DNA from: Tribonema minus
Taxonomy: Eukaryota; Sar; Xanthophyceae; Tribonematales; Tribonemataceae
Assembly: GCA_017506865.1 (NCBI GenBank)
Contig: JAFCMP010000025.1
Location: forward strand, 310,001 to 374,000
Direction of reading: 5' to 3'
DNA length: 64,000 nt
Shown: positions 31,270-44,386 of the stretch, piece by piece
How positions within the stretch are numbered: the first letter of the stretch is position 1
Layout: every line of letters starts with the position of its first letter
Made by a program: the position numbers and the translations under genes
The notes under the pieces: generated by a model
Database searches by the model: none
What the model saw: only the letters and a program-made list of their open reading frames with translations
Told to the model about the DNA's origin: nothing

Positions 31270-34200
31270 GCCGCCCGAGGGGCTCGTCCTGTGAAGCCTT
31301 TGTTGTTTTCATCGCAGGTGGTTGGTGCACTCACTGCGAGCGGATTGCGACACTTGGGTGCACGCAAGGGGCAGATGTGGATCTCGCCGGTGTAGCTGCA
31401 GCAGCAACACCAGTGCGTTTGGTGTGCCCCCCCCCCCCCCCCCCGCCCACCAAAACGGTGTCGTGCTGCGGCACCAGTCCTGTGCCATTCACCTGTGTCT
31501 TCAGTTCCTGTTGGCCATGGTCAGCTGGCTGCGGCGAAGTTGCTCACAGTGCAAGTTCCACTCATTGTATAAAGCACCATTACACAGCGGGCAGTCATGC
31601 CGCTGCCAGCACAGCCCCTTATTGATTTGATTTACAAGTTGAGGCCAGGCTCATGTTCATTTGGGGACGCCTAGAAGCTGCAACTCGTCTCAGCGCGCTT
31701 TGCACCTGGCCGTAAATCCATAGTCGCACCACACACGTTGCTGTCAGAGAATAGCAGTAGCGCGACGTTGCATCATGTCGCACGCATCCCCACATGCCAG
31801 AGTCGACGGTCTGGTGCTTTAATTTTCGGTCTGCAAAAGCGCAGGGGCCCTGGTCCGCAAGCCCCGTTGATTTGTTGAAGGCCTGGCTGTTGGATGAATT
31901 TGCTCAATTTTTTCCAGGCTGTCATCAACCAGCTGTTGTTTGATCAGTGTCAAGGGACGCTTGTAGTTATCGCATACTCGGCATCACCAAAATACGCAGA
32001 CCCTAGCAGTGAACAATCCAAGCTGTGCCGCAATAGAGTCGCATTGAATCCTAACCGCTCGTCTTTTTTTTTTGCTTTGTCTGCACTATTCTTTTTTGCT
32101 TGTCTGTTGTCTGCTGCTCTGGATCACTTCAACTACCAGTCCTGGCTTGTGGCATAACAGTTTTTTGTTGAGCACGTGCCATTGGAAACGCATGCGCTCT
32201 CAAGTCTGTTGATGCCATATGGCCTGACAGTTTCAGTGTTGTTTTGTTTGAGTTCATGTTTCATCTTATTGCAAGGCATCACCATCTGTCCGTCAGCCAC
32301 CTGCAGCTGAGCAGCGACATGCAAGTCCGCAATTTTGCAAGTCCGCAATTACTCAAGCTGTGCATTCAGCTGCTGCTGAATAGAAGCACGCTTCACGACT
32401 GCATAGGCCGCCCGGCTTCCCTTAGAGCCTTCATTAACACAAGTCCACAATACGTTCAACTTCAATGCATGACGACGCCGCCATGCACGGGAACGCCCGT
32501 GCGTACCTGGCGTGCACAGCTGCGGCTGCATTGGAATCCGAATTGATCATGATTGCACAGCATGTCATAGGTCGCACAGAGGCGCGCGCTTATGTACTAC
32601 TTGTGTACCAAAGTTATGCCTATGCCATGATCTGGAAGTGGCGTCTTCACACATGTATGCTGGACTGTGTAGACTAGTGGCTCCGCTATCAAATCTGTCG
32701 GGACTGTGGTGCACAAGTGTTGTCAATGCCGGCACTTTTTGGTATGTTTTTGCTATCACTGCCGGTGCAGTTTTACCGGCTACAGTTTAGGGTTAGCCTC
32801 ATGTTGGCGTGCTCAAGTAGGGTTCACCTTCCACGTAAGGTTCAGCCACATAGACACATGACGTTTTGGGGCTGTAAAATGCGTGTTGGTGCATGCCTCC
32901 CGTGAAGGAGAAGGTACTGTCAGCGTAGCTAACAACAAGGCCTTAAGGGTCCCCAATAACAGAGCAATCCTGCGACTATACATCTGGTGGTCATCATCAG
33001 CGCTCTGGACGATGCATGAGGGTATGCTCCGGCAAAGACCACCTGCCCAACAAGGTGCAAAAAGCGGTGGACATTGTACAACGCAGTGGCATCAACCACC
33101 AAGAGGCGCAGGGCTGTCGCTGAGAGCAAGGACAGGAAGCCTGCAACACGAAGGCCGATGTGCAAAGAGTTCAGACTTCAACTTGCTGTGCCTGCGTGCA
33201 TGCAATACATACTTCAATGAAACCGCACCATACGCATACGTGTATGCAAGCTGCCCATTGACGAATGCTTGACTTGTTACACAGTCATTGAATGGGTGCC
33301 AGCACCAGCATCAGGGGGCGTACGCAGAACAGACCAAAAGCAGGTCTAAGGCTAGGTAGGGTAGGGTCAGGGCTTGAATTAGCTAACCTTTCAAGTGGTA
33401 GGGTTAGCTGGTGATGTAATGCGCATGCTCTGCAAATCATACATACTCCCCTGTTACCTTGTGTGTATATACTCCCACATGCGGACTTGTGGACTTAAAT
33501 TTATTTATTTATTTTTAAAGGCCCAAGGGAGGCCGGGTGCCTATGCAATCGAGAAGTTTGCATCAACGCAGCAGCCTAGTCTGCACTGCGCCCTACGTAC
33601 GTACATCATTAACAACATTGGTGGTTCAGACATTTGCTATGCTTGATAGTGGACAACAGCTGCTCACACCAGTCAGTTGCGGTTTCAGCAGGCGTTGAGC
33701 AATGACATCTATCAGATCATGCAAAGTTCACAATGCCAGGAAGAGTCTTACACGTTCACAAGGTTATTGATACTAATGCTCCTTGGCCAGCGCAAGCTCC
33801 GAAGCACAGCCGTTTACTTCAACATGACTTCGGCTGCGAGTGTGTTGAGCCAGCGCTCAAATGCTCACCTGCTGATCTACACGTACATACACGTGACATG
33901 CATGCCTGTAATGACAGAGTTCACATTTACGCATAGACATGCGCATGGTATGCATTTGCTGCAATAAGTCTGGCCGTTGAAGTTCTTCAACAGTTTGCCA
34001 CACACACAAGCCGCCCCGGCAGCATGCATATGCTTCAAAGTATGCCTGACTCTGCTCATGCAAGACACTTGATCATGAATGCATTGAGACACCTGCAACC
34101 CGACGGCCCTTTGCCCCCCACATCACTTTTATAGAGAAATATGCATCTCAGCTGCAGTAATTGGCTAGGGTGTGCAAGGAAGAGAAATGCACATGGCAAT

Positions 34201-34795
34201 GAAACAGCAGACTCCACAACTGTCAAAGTAGCAAAAAATTTTGAAGAATTGCTGAGCTTGGGGAGTAATGGAGGGAAGGGTCCAATACTCTGAGGCTCAC
34301 GGTTGCATAGTCTATTGCTGGTGGCGGGCAAGGGTGGGAGCAGCTGGCAGTGTTGTCCCCATCAGCTCCTGACATGCCCGCCCCCCCCTGTCTCGTCACC
34401 TACAGTACTAAAATTAATAACCCTCGACGCCTGAAAGCAATGAACGGCAATGTGTGTATGTGGGCTTCCTGAATTGGCCCACCAGCTATAGTACTCAAGT
34501 AGACCTACTGCAGCCTGTATACCTAAAAGTGCTGTTTTGTGGCAGGCCAGAGCACACGCTGCTGCTTACCAGAGCTGCGGGTTTGCAGAAATGTCAACCT
34601 TTGTGCCCCATGAAGCCTGCTAGTTTAAAGCCACAGCACATGACAAACGTGAGCACCACTCACTGCGCACAGAGGTGGCTGACCTCGCTGCAGTCATGAC
34701 CTTAGAATAAGAGTCTAATGTGTTGCAAAGGCAAACGATCACGTAAAGTTACGTCGTCATCAACTGACACGTGTACTTGACACCTGGGGGCATGA
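31270..34795. other. Gap between convergent sulfatase genes
   Basis: It holds the 3' flanks of both sulfatases, a C-run at 31430-31445 and a LINE tail at about 33488-33595. Otherwise I see no gene: open frames are short and none carries a recognisable domain. Base composition becomes AT-richer from about 33 kb. Confidence 0.5.
33488..33595 (-). mobile_element. 5'-truncated LINE, 3' end only
   Basis: Positions 33519-33595 match 60719-60795, the very 3' end (last codons and about 60 bp of 3' UTR) of the LINE at the right edge, with a handful of differences. On the minus strand it ends in a simple TTTAAAAATAAATAAATAAA-type tail, as LINE 3' ends do. Extreme 5' truncation is typical of target-primed insertion. 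Confidence 0.85.
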
Positions 34796-37700
34796 TCACT
34801 CCAGCCACGGTCCCTCAGACCCTGCCCACTTGTTGAGGACAAGCTGGCATGCGGTGTCGTCCTGAGTATCGGGCCCGCGCTTTGGCGCAAAAACCGTCTT
34901 GTTGATGTCAACAAGCCGTTGCGCCAGGCGTTGGATTATGGGCAGCTTGGTCACATCAGCAGCCAAGTTTTGGCGCTCGCTGGGATCGGAGAACACGTTG
35001 AAGAGGCACGCGCCTGTGTACGGGGCCATGAGCGCCTGTGTCCGGTCGCCGCATTTGAGCTGCACAGAGCAATTCAAGGACAGGTTCAAAGAACAAAGTT
35101 GAGGGGTTTTGGGGCTGGCTGGACAGTGTGCGTATGTCACTGTAGATAGTATACTGATGAGTCTTGGATTTACGTTAGCAATGTGCCTGCTGCAGTCTGT
35201 GTACCGATCCGCTGGATGCCTTGAAGCATTACATGGGTAGACTTGCAATTGTAATCTGAAATTCAGTGTCTCGAGCGTGTGCTACCAGAGTGATTTGCTC
35301 CAAAGCATTGCCGCGTACTATTACATTTTTGAAGTATTTCAAATGTACACCACAGGCTGTATGTTAATAAAAGTAACCACACTGACTAGATGTCAATCAC
35401 ACGACATGTTGACTGCGCCACCAGTAATTATGTGAGAAATATTAAAAGAGAAACCATCGACGCAGCCCAACAAAGGCGTGCCTGCACATCAACGCACTTA
35501 CTGAATACTGACAGGTGGGGTTACGGCAAAAGGTACATTGAGGGTGAGCAATACCTGACAACTGGAATGTACTCCGTATGTGTGGCTTACACATGTATTT
35601 CATTTCCTTCCCTTTGAGGGGGGAAATCTCTATGAACTCTGCAAGACATGCAGCTCTTATGCTAGTGCAGTGCGTGCGCTTGCAGCAAATCTGCAAGCTC
35701 AGTTGAACATGTACATCAACACATTCGAGTGGGGGGCATACACTCTACGGCAAAGTATGAAGTACTTCAAAACGTGCAGCTCTTGTGCTTGTGCAATGCG
35801 TGTGCCCACAACGCATCCGTTAGCTCAGCTGGAAGCAAGTGATTCCTATGCTCAGCCATGCCAGCTACAGATGGGCCTCCAGGAGAATTTTGTGCGTGAA
35901 TGCGCAACACCCTGAGAACAAGGTATACCACCATAGTACCAATGTGTAGGAACTTGGCATGTTGTGGTATCAATTAGTGCATCATGTTATTGCATGATTT
36001 GCGCCATGTTGGGCTGAGTTGCGCGGAGCTTGTTGTGACTCAAAAACAACATGCCAATACATCAAGCTCGTTTAGGTCAAGAGGTTTATGGGGGCTGCAA
36101 AAAAACCAGCGTCTGCTCCTTTGTTGAGTGCGCACGGCCGTTGCCATGACAAATCAGAACTGGCTCATGATTTTGGACTTCTGCAAATGTACATTCATGC
36201 GCACATGCACAAAGCCGCTCTGAACTTGCAATCAACAGATCCACTAGATACAGTGTTTACATAGGCATGTCATGCACTTGAAATGTGTACAGTCCAGTTT
36301 ACGTGTGTTTTATTACTGCAAAATCTGTTTTCTATTACTGATCATGTGCGACGGTTCGCCTGCTGCAATGAAGACTGTTAACAATCATCATGGTATAGAA
36401 GCTGCCTCAAGGGCCACCTAAGCACACCGATTGCAATAGAGGTTATCAATGCTGGAGTGCCCCTGTGTCCAGCTGAAAGAAATGATACTGTTGCTTGCAT
36501 ACCTACTGTTGCTGGAAGTTCAACAAACGTAGTCAGCGACCTCCAGGTAGCGCTCCTACACCAAGTAGGAGAGTGCGCCAGTAGTGCGACATGTGCTGCT
36601 GACCCACTCTTTGGTCAGCAACACGTGCGCACGTTACGCGCACGTTACCGGACCTGCTTTATTGCTAGGTCATCCACCTCTCACACAGTGGTGGTGCCAT
36701 GCGCTGGCATTCCTACTTGGCAAGGACCCTTTGTCCTTCCATCTTCTGAAATTGACGTGTTTTAAGATTACAGGAGCAGACTACTACTTCGGGATAGACT
36801 AGCAATTGGACTACAACATTACCCCATAAAGTAGGCTCTCAGTCTGCTGCAAGGCTTGCAGCCCCGCACCCGCGTGTTTCTGTCAGTGATGGTTTTCAAG
36901 CTGTTGATATGTGACAAGACAGACATACTTTTTGATGTGGAAATACAAGCATTGGCATGCTTTGCAGGTTACATGCATGTCCCAGCGTTGGTCGGTGACT
37001 CTAGCATAACGCGTTAAACCACCTTTGTTGATGCTGACGTCGTGCCGGTGGGGTTGATCTGAGGAGACCAATCTGCAGGAGTGACGTCCCCAACAATGAG
37101 TTTGTAGCCGTTTTTATCAATCACCGCCTGGGCAGCCACAGTATCCAGCGGCATCCCCGTAGTGAACCCTAAGGTAACCTCTTTGCGAGGGGACTTCTGG
37201 ACCTGCGTCCAGCACACGAAAACAGCTGAGCTACAAATCACGAAGTTCAAGAGGTGTGGACCACGCCTGCAGTGTCATCCAAGGTAATACAATACAGTCA
37301 TACATGAAAGCAGTCAGCAATTTTTGAAGAGTTGCAAATTTTTAAACAACTGTTACAGGGACCTTTGGCTTTGAATATTACAAAGGGGCCCATGAAGTTA
37401 TACATCAACCACGGCTGCGCTTATCAGGAGCAGGAAGGGTTCCGCAAAGCCCACACATGCGCTGCATGACCTCGTTTTAGACAACGGCCGCCAGCTTCTA
37501 ACCCCAATTTGAAGTTGTGTCAAAGTCATGGCTGACGGGGTCACCGGTGAACTTAAACGCACTAACCTGCCCAGATAGATAAGGCCACATGTTGATGGAG
37601 TCCACGGGCGGAAGACCCGCTTTCTGGGCCTTCGTGTCGGTGGGGTCCGCCCTACCTAGGGCGCAGAATGTGGCATACCAGTCCTCAACGGCCACCAGCC

Positions 37701-40700
37701 CGCTCGCGACCTTGCCGATCTGCTTCGCTGGTAAACGGCCGCCGGTTATGAAGGCGTTGGTGCGCACTCCGCCTTCCATGCTGCCGTACTTGCCGCCACG
37801 CAGTGGGTAGTTGCTGGCGCCGCCGTTGCTTGAGATTGGACCGCCATTGTCGCTCATCACAATGATGAGGGAGTTGTCCCACATGCCTTGGGCCTTCAAA
37901 GTGCTGACGAGAGCTCCGATACGTCTGTCACAAACCATAAGCACGCACCATCAGGAATATGTTGGATGCTGCGCGGCATGGTGAGTGCAAGCTGCGGAAA
38001 TGGAGGGGTACCGTGACGGCTTGCAAGACCACACAGCGTGTCATGGAAAGTACATCACAGTACATTGAATGTTAGTCATGGTCACTTGTGACCAAATCTA
38101 GGACTTACACAAAGCAATTTAATGATGAGCAATTGGATTGAGCGCTGCGCAGCTGTCAGCAACGTGCTTCAATGCTGCGGATTTCAGCAACGTGCTGCAG
38201 CTGTATCAGATCTTGTGATGTAACAGTGTTGAGCAACACCACATGACATGCCCGCAAGAATAAAAATGCCTACAACAGAACGTGCAAGGAACTTTATGTC
38301 TTTGACTGTTTGACTCGACATCTGGTTGCATATCACATGATGATTCTCTCTTAAAGGAAGCAGCTATTTGCAATTGCCTCAAGTCGACTACTGCTACATA
38401 CGTTGAACAAGTGACCTCGCAAAAACATGCTGCCGAATCCATTTATGAAGTTCCTGCACAGCCTGACAGTGTGGGTCATCAATGGTTACATGTAATGAGC
38501 AGGGACTTGAGAGGCCCGACACAGAGACCGCCGCTTTGTACTCACGTGTCAATGTCTGCCACGGTGGCAGCATAGTTGCGTCGAGCCTTACTGTCGCCGA
38601 TGGATGCAAACTCTTGCAATCTGGCAGCTGGTGGACTGAGCACTGAGTGTATGGCATGTGGCGCATACACGAGGAATAAAGGCTGGTTCTTGTCATGAGC
38701 CAGGATGATGTCAGAGGCTCGCTCCTGCAGAAGTTCATCCACATACACACAGCCGCTCTGATGCTTTGTATTGCATGTTGCAGGCGGCTTCACATCAAAG
38801 GCTGGGCCTTCAGTGGTTGCGTTGTGTGCCCACATGTCCATCACGGTGACCTTTGTGTCTCTGCAGATGCCGTCGTTGACTGTATACTTCCAATAGTTTG
38901 TGCCGGCATTGAAGTACCCCAGAAATGTGCTGTACCCTCGTGCTGTCGAATCAGTCACACACCAGAGCGAAGGGCACGCAAAGCAAGCAAGACAGACACT
39001 GTGGAAAACCTGAGGAGGTCGTTGTTCAACAGATCATTGAATCTTGAAGTCGCAAAAGATACTTCGTAGTGTTACACAAATTCAGCGACGAGAGCATGCT
39101 CTTCTAATGTTTGACCTTTGTGGCAGTGTTCACATATTCTGAGTTTGCGATAGTTTGTGTTATGAGCATGTAATACATACTATGTACTGTGATGGTTTCA
39201 AGCGGTTTGCTGACAAGGATTGAGGAAAACTCCAGTCTGTCTATGCATGTTTTGCTACTGTAAAACACCACCTGTCAGTCAATTCTACTATGGAATACTG
39301 ACCATCATGGCAATGTAAACAATTGAGGTGTGCAGCACTCAGACCCAGCCACGACTTTGACCTACAACTACTAGTATGACGCGAATGCGGATGACCACAT
39401 CTGTTCGAAATTTCACAGAAATTAACCATCGACCACTTGGATGCACATGGCTTCATAGAGCCTAGTAATACCAGTATTACCATTTGCTGGCAGACTTGAT
39501 GCACCCACTGGAAGCCCTACTGTTACTAGTAGCAGGAGCCGGCAGTATTAGTAGTATGTGCAATGCAAGCATTGTCAATACAAGCCATCAGATCCTGAAT
39601 GTAAAGCATAATGACTGCTGCATGCAACATGTCGACGTTATGGTAAACCAGATGGTCACGCAAACAGCATCAACATGGCACTTTTGTGAGCCATTGGCAA
39701 ATAGTGTTATTTCGAGTGAAGTACTCTTAGGCAGGGACACAATGATAATTATGACCACAATGTATGCTACGCGACCACCAAATATCAGCACCCAACTGCA
39801 ACACAGCTCTGAATTGCCATTACGATAAAATGAAATTCAGTCACTGAGTGACTGTGGGGCTAGTACTACCGAGTAAGTCATATTGGAATGTCGAGTGATT
39901 TCTGGCATTCCGCCGATTCACAAGACAATACTAACTGATATGAATGAATGAATGAATGGTTTGACCAACTCACAACTGTCACAGTGCACGCTGCGGCACA
40001 AGGTTCTGAGACTGATGCTGCAGTGTGGTTCCAAAAGTAGGTTATGGTGACCACTTTCCGGTCCAGCATGTCAGCTTAGAGATTTTATTTATTAATTTCA
40101 CAAAACTTTAGCGCATATCATTCAGAGATGTCTTGGCGAGGCTTAGAGACGCTCTGTTACATGCCCAAAATTTCAACATGATGTTTATTAGTAAGCCCTG
40201 TATCCTACAGGTTCATGATGTCTGTCGGTCGTTCATTCAAAGCATGCTCTAAATAATTAACTGATTAAACTTTCTAGTCTCACAAATTTTATGTAAACGT
40301 TGTGCACAATGACTGACGGTCACGGTGCCTGGCCCAATTGGAGGCTCGATCCAGTGCAATTTATGCGACTCAGAGGAAACCCGTAGATAAGCGACCAATC
40401 ACTTACCGGCACTGATTCGATAGTTTGATGACATCAGACAATGATGCTGACCTTTGGGGAGTTGACGACGCGAAGAATGCCCAACATGCCACTTGCCAAC
40501 AAAATGGGCCGCGTACCCGGCAGATGACATCTTCTCTGCACAAAGAGCACGTTGTAGCAAAAAGTGACTCTGAGTCATTGGTCACTGATGGCATCTCAAA
40601 CTTGAAATCTCCTTTAAAAATAAAACCATGATGGTGAGCCTGGCCCACTGGCAGTCTGAGACTGAGTCTGACACCATCAATGACTGTCACAGCCGCTTCA

Positions 40701-43700
40701 TGGTTCGTGGCTCCTTAAACAAGTTGAACTAATTGCACCAGCTGGTGTACTGTGACAGTACTTCAAGGACAGCAATTAAAAAAAACGGGCACTACTAACC
40801 ACACACCACTGGCCTACACCATCATGATGGTTGCAATCGAATGTTGAGTGAATATTTTAGCAACAATATTCAAACTCACTATAACTTCACACCTAACTTT
40901 GACAGAAACATGCTCGGCCCACACATGTTAAGCCAATGGAGCGGGCTGCCCAATACGGCGGTCGGAACGCTGCACTGTGTCTAGACTACTACAGTAACTG
41001 TTACTGCAATTATTATGTGATTTCACGATGCAGCCACAGTGACTGGCAGGCTAAGCATGTCTTAGGGCCGTCATGGACTTGTAGGCATGCCATCAGTGAA
41101 CTTCAAAGCCCCAATACTTATACTACAGCAATTTGAAGTAGTATTTAATTCAGTAGTCACTGACAGTTACCGTAGTAGTGCAACTATTAGTCTTGTACTA
41201 GCCTCAGTCCACAATACCTTACAAATTTATCGTAAATGCACAGCTGCTAGAAGCGACAATGTGCCAGCATAAAGTAAGTTTCAATGCTGCACATGGCACC
41301 ACTGTGCAGACTGGTGTTTTCAATACAACGCATCTCGGTACCTGTACGACAATCATGATGCCCATTGGGCGCAAACCATCATCCACTGGCAGGTGGCAAA
41401 AGTTAGTGAGTGTTTGCCTCAGTGTTTGCACGCAATGCCATCCAATCAATTGTCACAGACTGAGCAGCTTGAAGACTTACTAATAGTCTCTTTGCGCCAC
41501 ATTGAAGCTTTACGCTTTCTTCAGATTTCCCAAGGCCGCCCTGAACTGCATGTAATATGGCCATGAATTCTGTTACATACTATAGTAACTCTTCTGGTAG
41601 TACTAGTAGCTGAAAATCACAATAGCGTAATCAATGATGATCGCAAAATTAACATTCACAAGTTTTTCTTGAAGAATTCAATCATCCAGATTGGATTTAC
41701 TTTTTAAATTTTAAATCAGTCATGATTACTGCATTTACCATCATCATGACAGCATTGATGACCTTTAAATATTGCATAGTCGGATTCCAAAATTAGACCC
41801 AGTGTTCACCGGATCAATGATTCAACTAAAGGCTGAGCACCTTTTGAGTCAATTTGCGCAATGGCCTCAATGATAAAATCCGACACTGCTTCAGTCTGAA
41901 TCTGCACACGCTCCTCACTTTCTTCATGACTGGTGCGCACGTGCACCTTTTGTTCAATCAGCGGCTGCCTCTATCTGTGACTGCTGGTACACCGTGACGT
42001 CAGACTTGCAGGTCCAGGAAACCTAACGGTGTCGAACCAAGTCAGCTTGCATATTGTCGCCCTGATTGGTTTTCATATGCAATTGCAAAGTTTTGAGCGC
42101 AGGTGATAGTAGGCCGCGTCACGACCGTCACGGTCAAACGGTCAACACGGAAAAGCCAACTTCCTCCGAGTCGGTTCCAAGGAGTCTGCTCCCTCATGTG
42201 CGCTGGGCGGACCGGGGTGCGGTCATTTAAGTTATTATTGTAGGCGATGGCCATTATACCCCCCTGGGCCAGTGGCACATGGTTTAGGGGAGGGGATCAT
42301 CCGATGGTGATTAAGGGAAGGGTTAAAGGCCTTGTTATAGGCACTACGCGAAAACCATTGAGACGGGAGGTACATGGAATAAGACACCCGCCCTCAATGT
42401 ATAAATAAACCTGCACACAGTGCCCATCATGCGTCACTCAACCTGGGTGACTCGGAGGCGCCCGTAAACTATGTTTCATGTGCTACAATTTGAAAGCGGA
42501 ATTGTATAGTGTACCTAAAGCTCAGGCACCTTGATTTACCACAAGTCTATGTTGAAGTTCTACTATTTATAAGTTATTGAACAGTTGAAGTCCAAGGAAC
42601 CAACAGGAGAGTCATAGCGATAGGCTATGCAGTCAGAGAGAGGCATAGTGAGAGGCATCATGACGGTGGCACTGCTACTGCTCACGATATGCGCGGGTTT
42701 CTTGCACTGCAGGTGTCACTGCTGTCAATCTGTTGCAGGTACAATGATTGAAGCATGATGGCACTGCTGCAGTCAACAGCTCAGGCAAAACTGCAGGAGA
42801 CCGTCCCGAGCGCTCCATGGGTAACAGCGTGCACAGGCCGATCAGTTCTATCGTGTCCTTTACTACAATCCAAATCTAACCATCATCTGGCGTGAATGCC
42901 TGGTGCGTCATGTGTTTGGACCCCGGCTTAGTCGTGTCCATAACCCAGCGCATGAGACGCATCTCGTTGCGACGAAGATGCTATGCCGGAGCCCCCGGGG
43001 GTACAAGATGGAACAACTTGAAGACGGGCTCCCCTAGGATGATCATGCAATGCATCTGGCCCTTCAAGTCCTAGACGGGCGGGTCTCAATCGCCATTGCC
43101 TACGGTATATTACAGTAGTATGCATAATCTGCTCTCCCATCATTTCGTCAAACTGGATGAATTAAAAACGCTCAGCCTGATCAAAATGTATCAGTTCATG
43201 TTCATGTTCATTATTTGTTCATTTGCTCAGTCACTGTGACTTGAAGGTAGCCTAGTAGTAAGTTAGAGCTTGTCGCTGAGCATGTCGCTGCATTTCAAAA
43301 CCACGAAACAGTTGAAGTTGATGCGCAATCTTTTATGCTCCGGCAACCTGCTGTGCGCATCCGGGTACGGTAACCACTGCATCAACTCTGTTGATGCTCA
43401 TACAACAGTTACTTTGGTTTCCTGCTAAAGCTTCACACCTCACATGATCACCACTCGTAAAACCTCCATTTCACACACTCACGACCATTCAATGATAGAG
43501 AATGTGCTGTGTGCAAGAACAACATCTCATTGAAGCATTGCGGCTACTAGCCTAAAGTATGAGCCAGCAGCCAGGACACTGGAACTTTGAAAGATTCCTA
43601 GTAGGTTAATGACCTGTCCACCAAGTTACATATTATTCAAGAACTGTAGTACTACTGTTAGATATAGTGTATAGTGTATGTCTCCTCCACCACACTTAAG

Positions 43701-44386
43701 GCGTGCCCAATACAGGCGCGGTCGCGCGTGTCTTCATCCGTACTGCAATATTGCTCAGGGACGCCTCACTACAGCGGCACCAGGTACCGCAGGTCCCGCA
43801 AAGTTTAACACCTGTATCAGTTGTCCTCGACCTACTAGTAGTACATACCCGCAAAGTTTAACACCTGTAACAGTTGTTCACGACCTCATATAAACTCAAC
43901 AGTTACTTCTGTAACACAGGCATCATGCAGTTCAAACTGCTACAGTTTGCACTTGCTGCAACACTTGCCTGCGATGACTGTCATGTTGGTCGGGATCCCC
44001 TCAAAGCCCGATACCCTGTCCGTCGCGTTAAACCGTGCCGGATTGCCGTTCGTACTGTCCACGTGAATGGGGTTCCTGCCTGTTTGAAAAGCTGCACGAG
44101 TAGGACTGCACAGAGGAGCCGTGTAATGCCGATCGAGAATCAACCCTGCTGCCGCCAGCTTGTCGAGCTCGGGAGTTCTGACCTCTGCGTTATTGGCCAG
44201 TCCGTGTGCGTGTACTCCCCAGTTGTTCCACCCCCAGTCGTCTAGCATTACCGTTATGATGTGGGGCAGCCTGGCGCCAACCAAAGCTGGCAGCAGCATT
44301 ATTGTTATGATGTGGGGCAGCCTGGCGCCAACCACAGCTGGCAGCAGGCTGAGCGCCAAAACTCCAAGCGAGCTTTGCAATCGCAT
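34796..44386 (-). CDS. Secreted arylsulfatase 2 (S1 formylglycine sulfatase)
   Basis: Paralogue of arylsulfatase 1, probably also acting on secreted or surface glycans. Exons 44386-43969, 40535-40452, 38942-38546, 37924-37567, 37202-37023 and 35059-34796 join in phase to 566 residues. The signal peptide region MRLQSSLGVLALSLLPAVVG is followed by an in-frame duplication: residues 14-30 are repeated as 31-47, so the metal motif MLDDWG comes 17 residues later than otherwise. CSPTR at 93-97 is the formylglycine site; GKWHVG and VMSDNGGP are present. The first three intron positions and phases equal those of sulfatase 1; the intron between the SDNGG exon and the GGVRTNAF exon is missing here. Intron 1 uses a GC donor (GCAG|GCAAGT at 43968). 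The introns have few exon-edge copies, unlike the genes to the left. Confidence 0.92.
44246..44347 (-). repeat. 51-bp in-frame tandem duplication in sulfatase 2 exon 1
   Basis: 44246-44296 and 44297-44347 differ at only a few bases. Together they code two copies of LLPA-VGARLPHIIT-M around the expected signal-peptide cleavage site. Confidence 0.95.
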
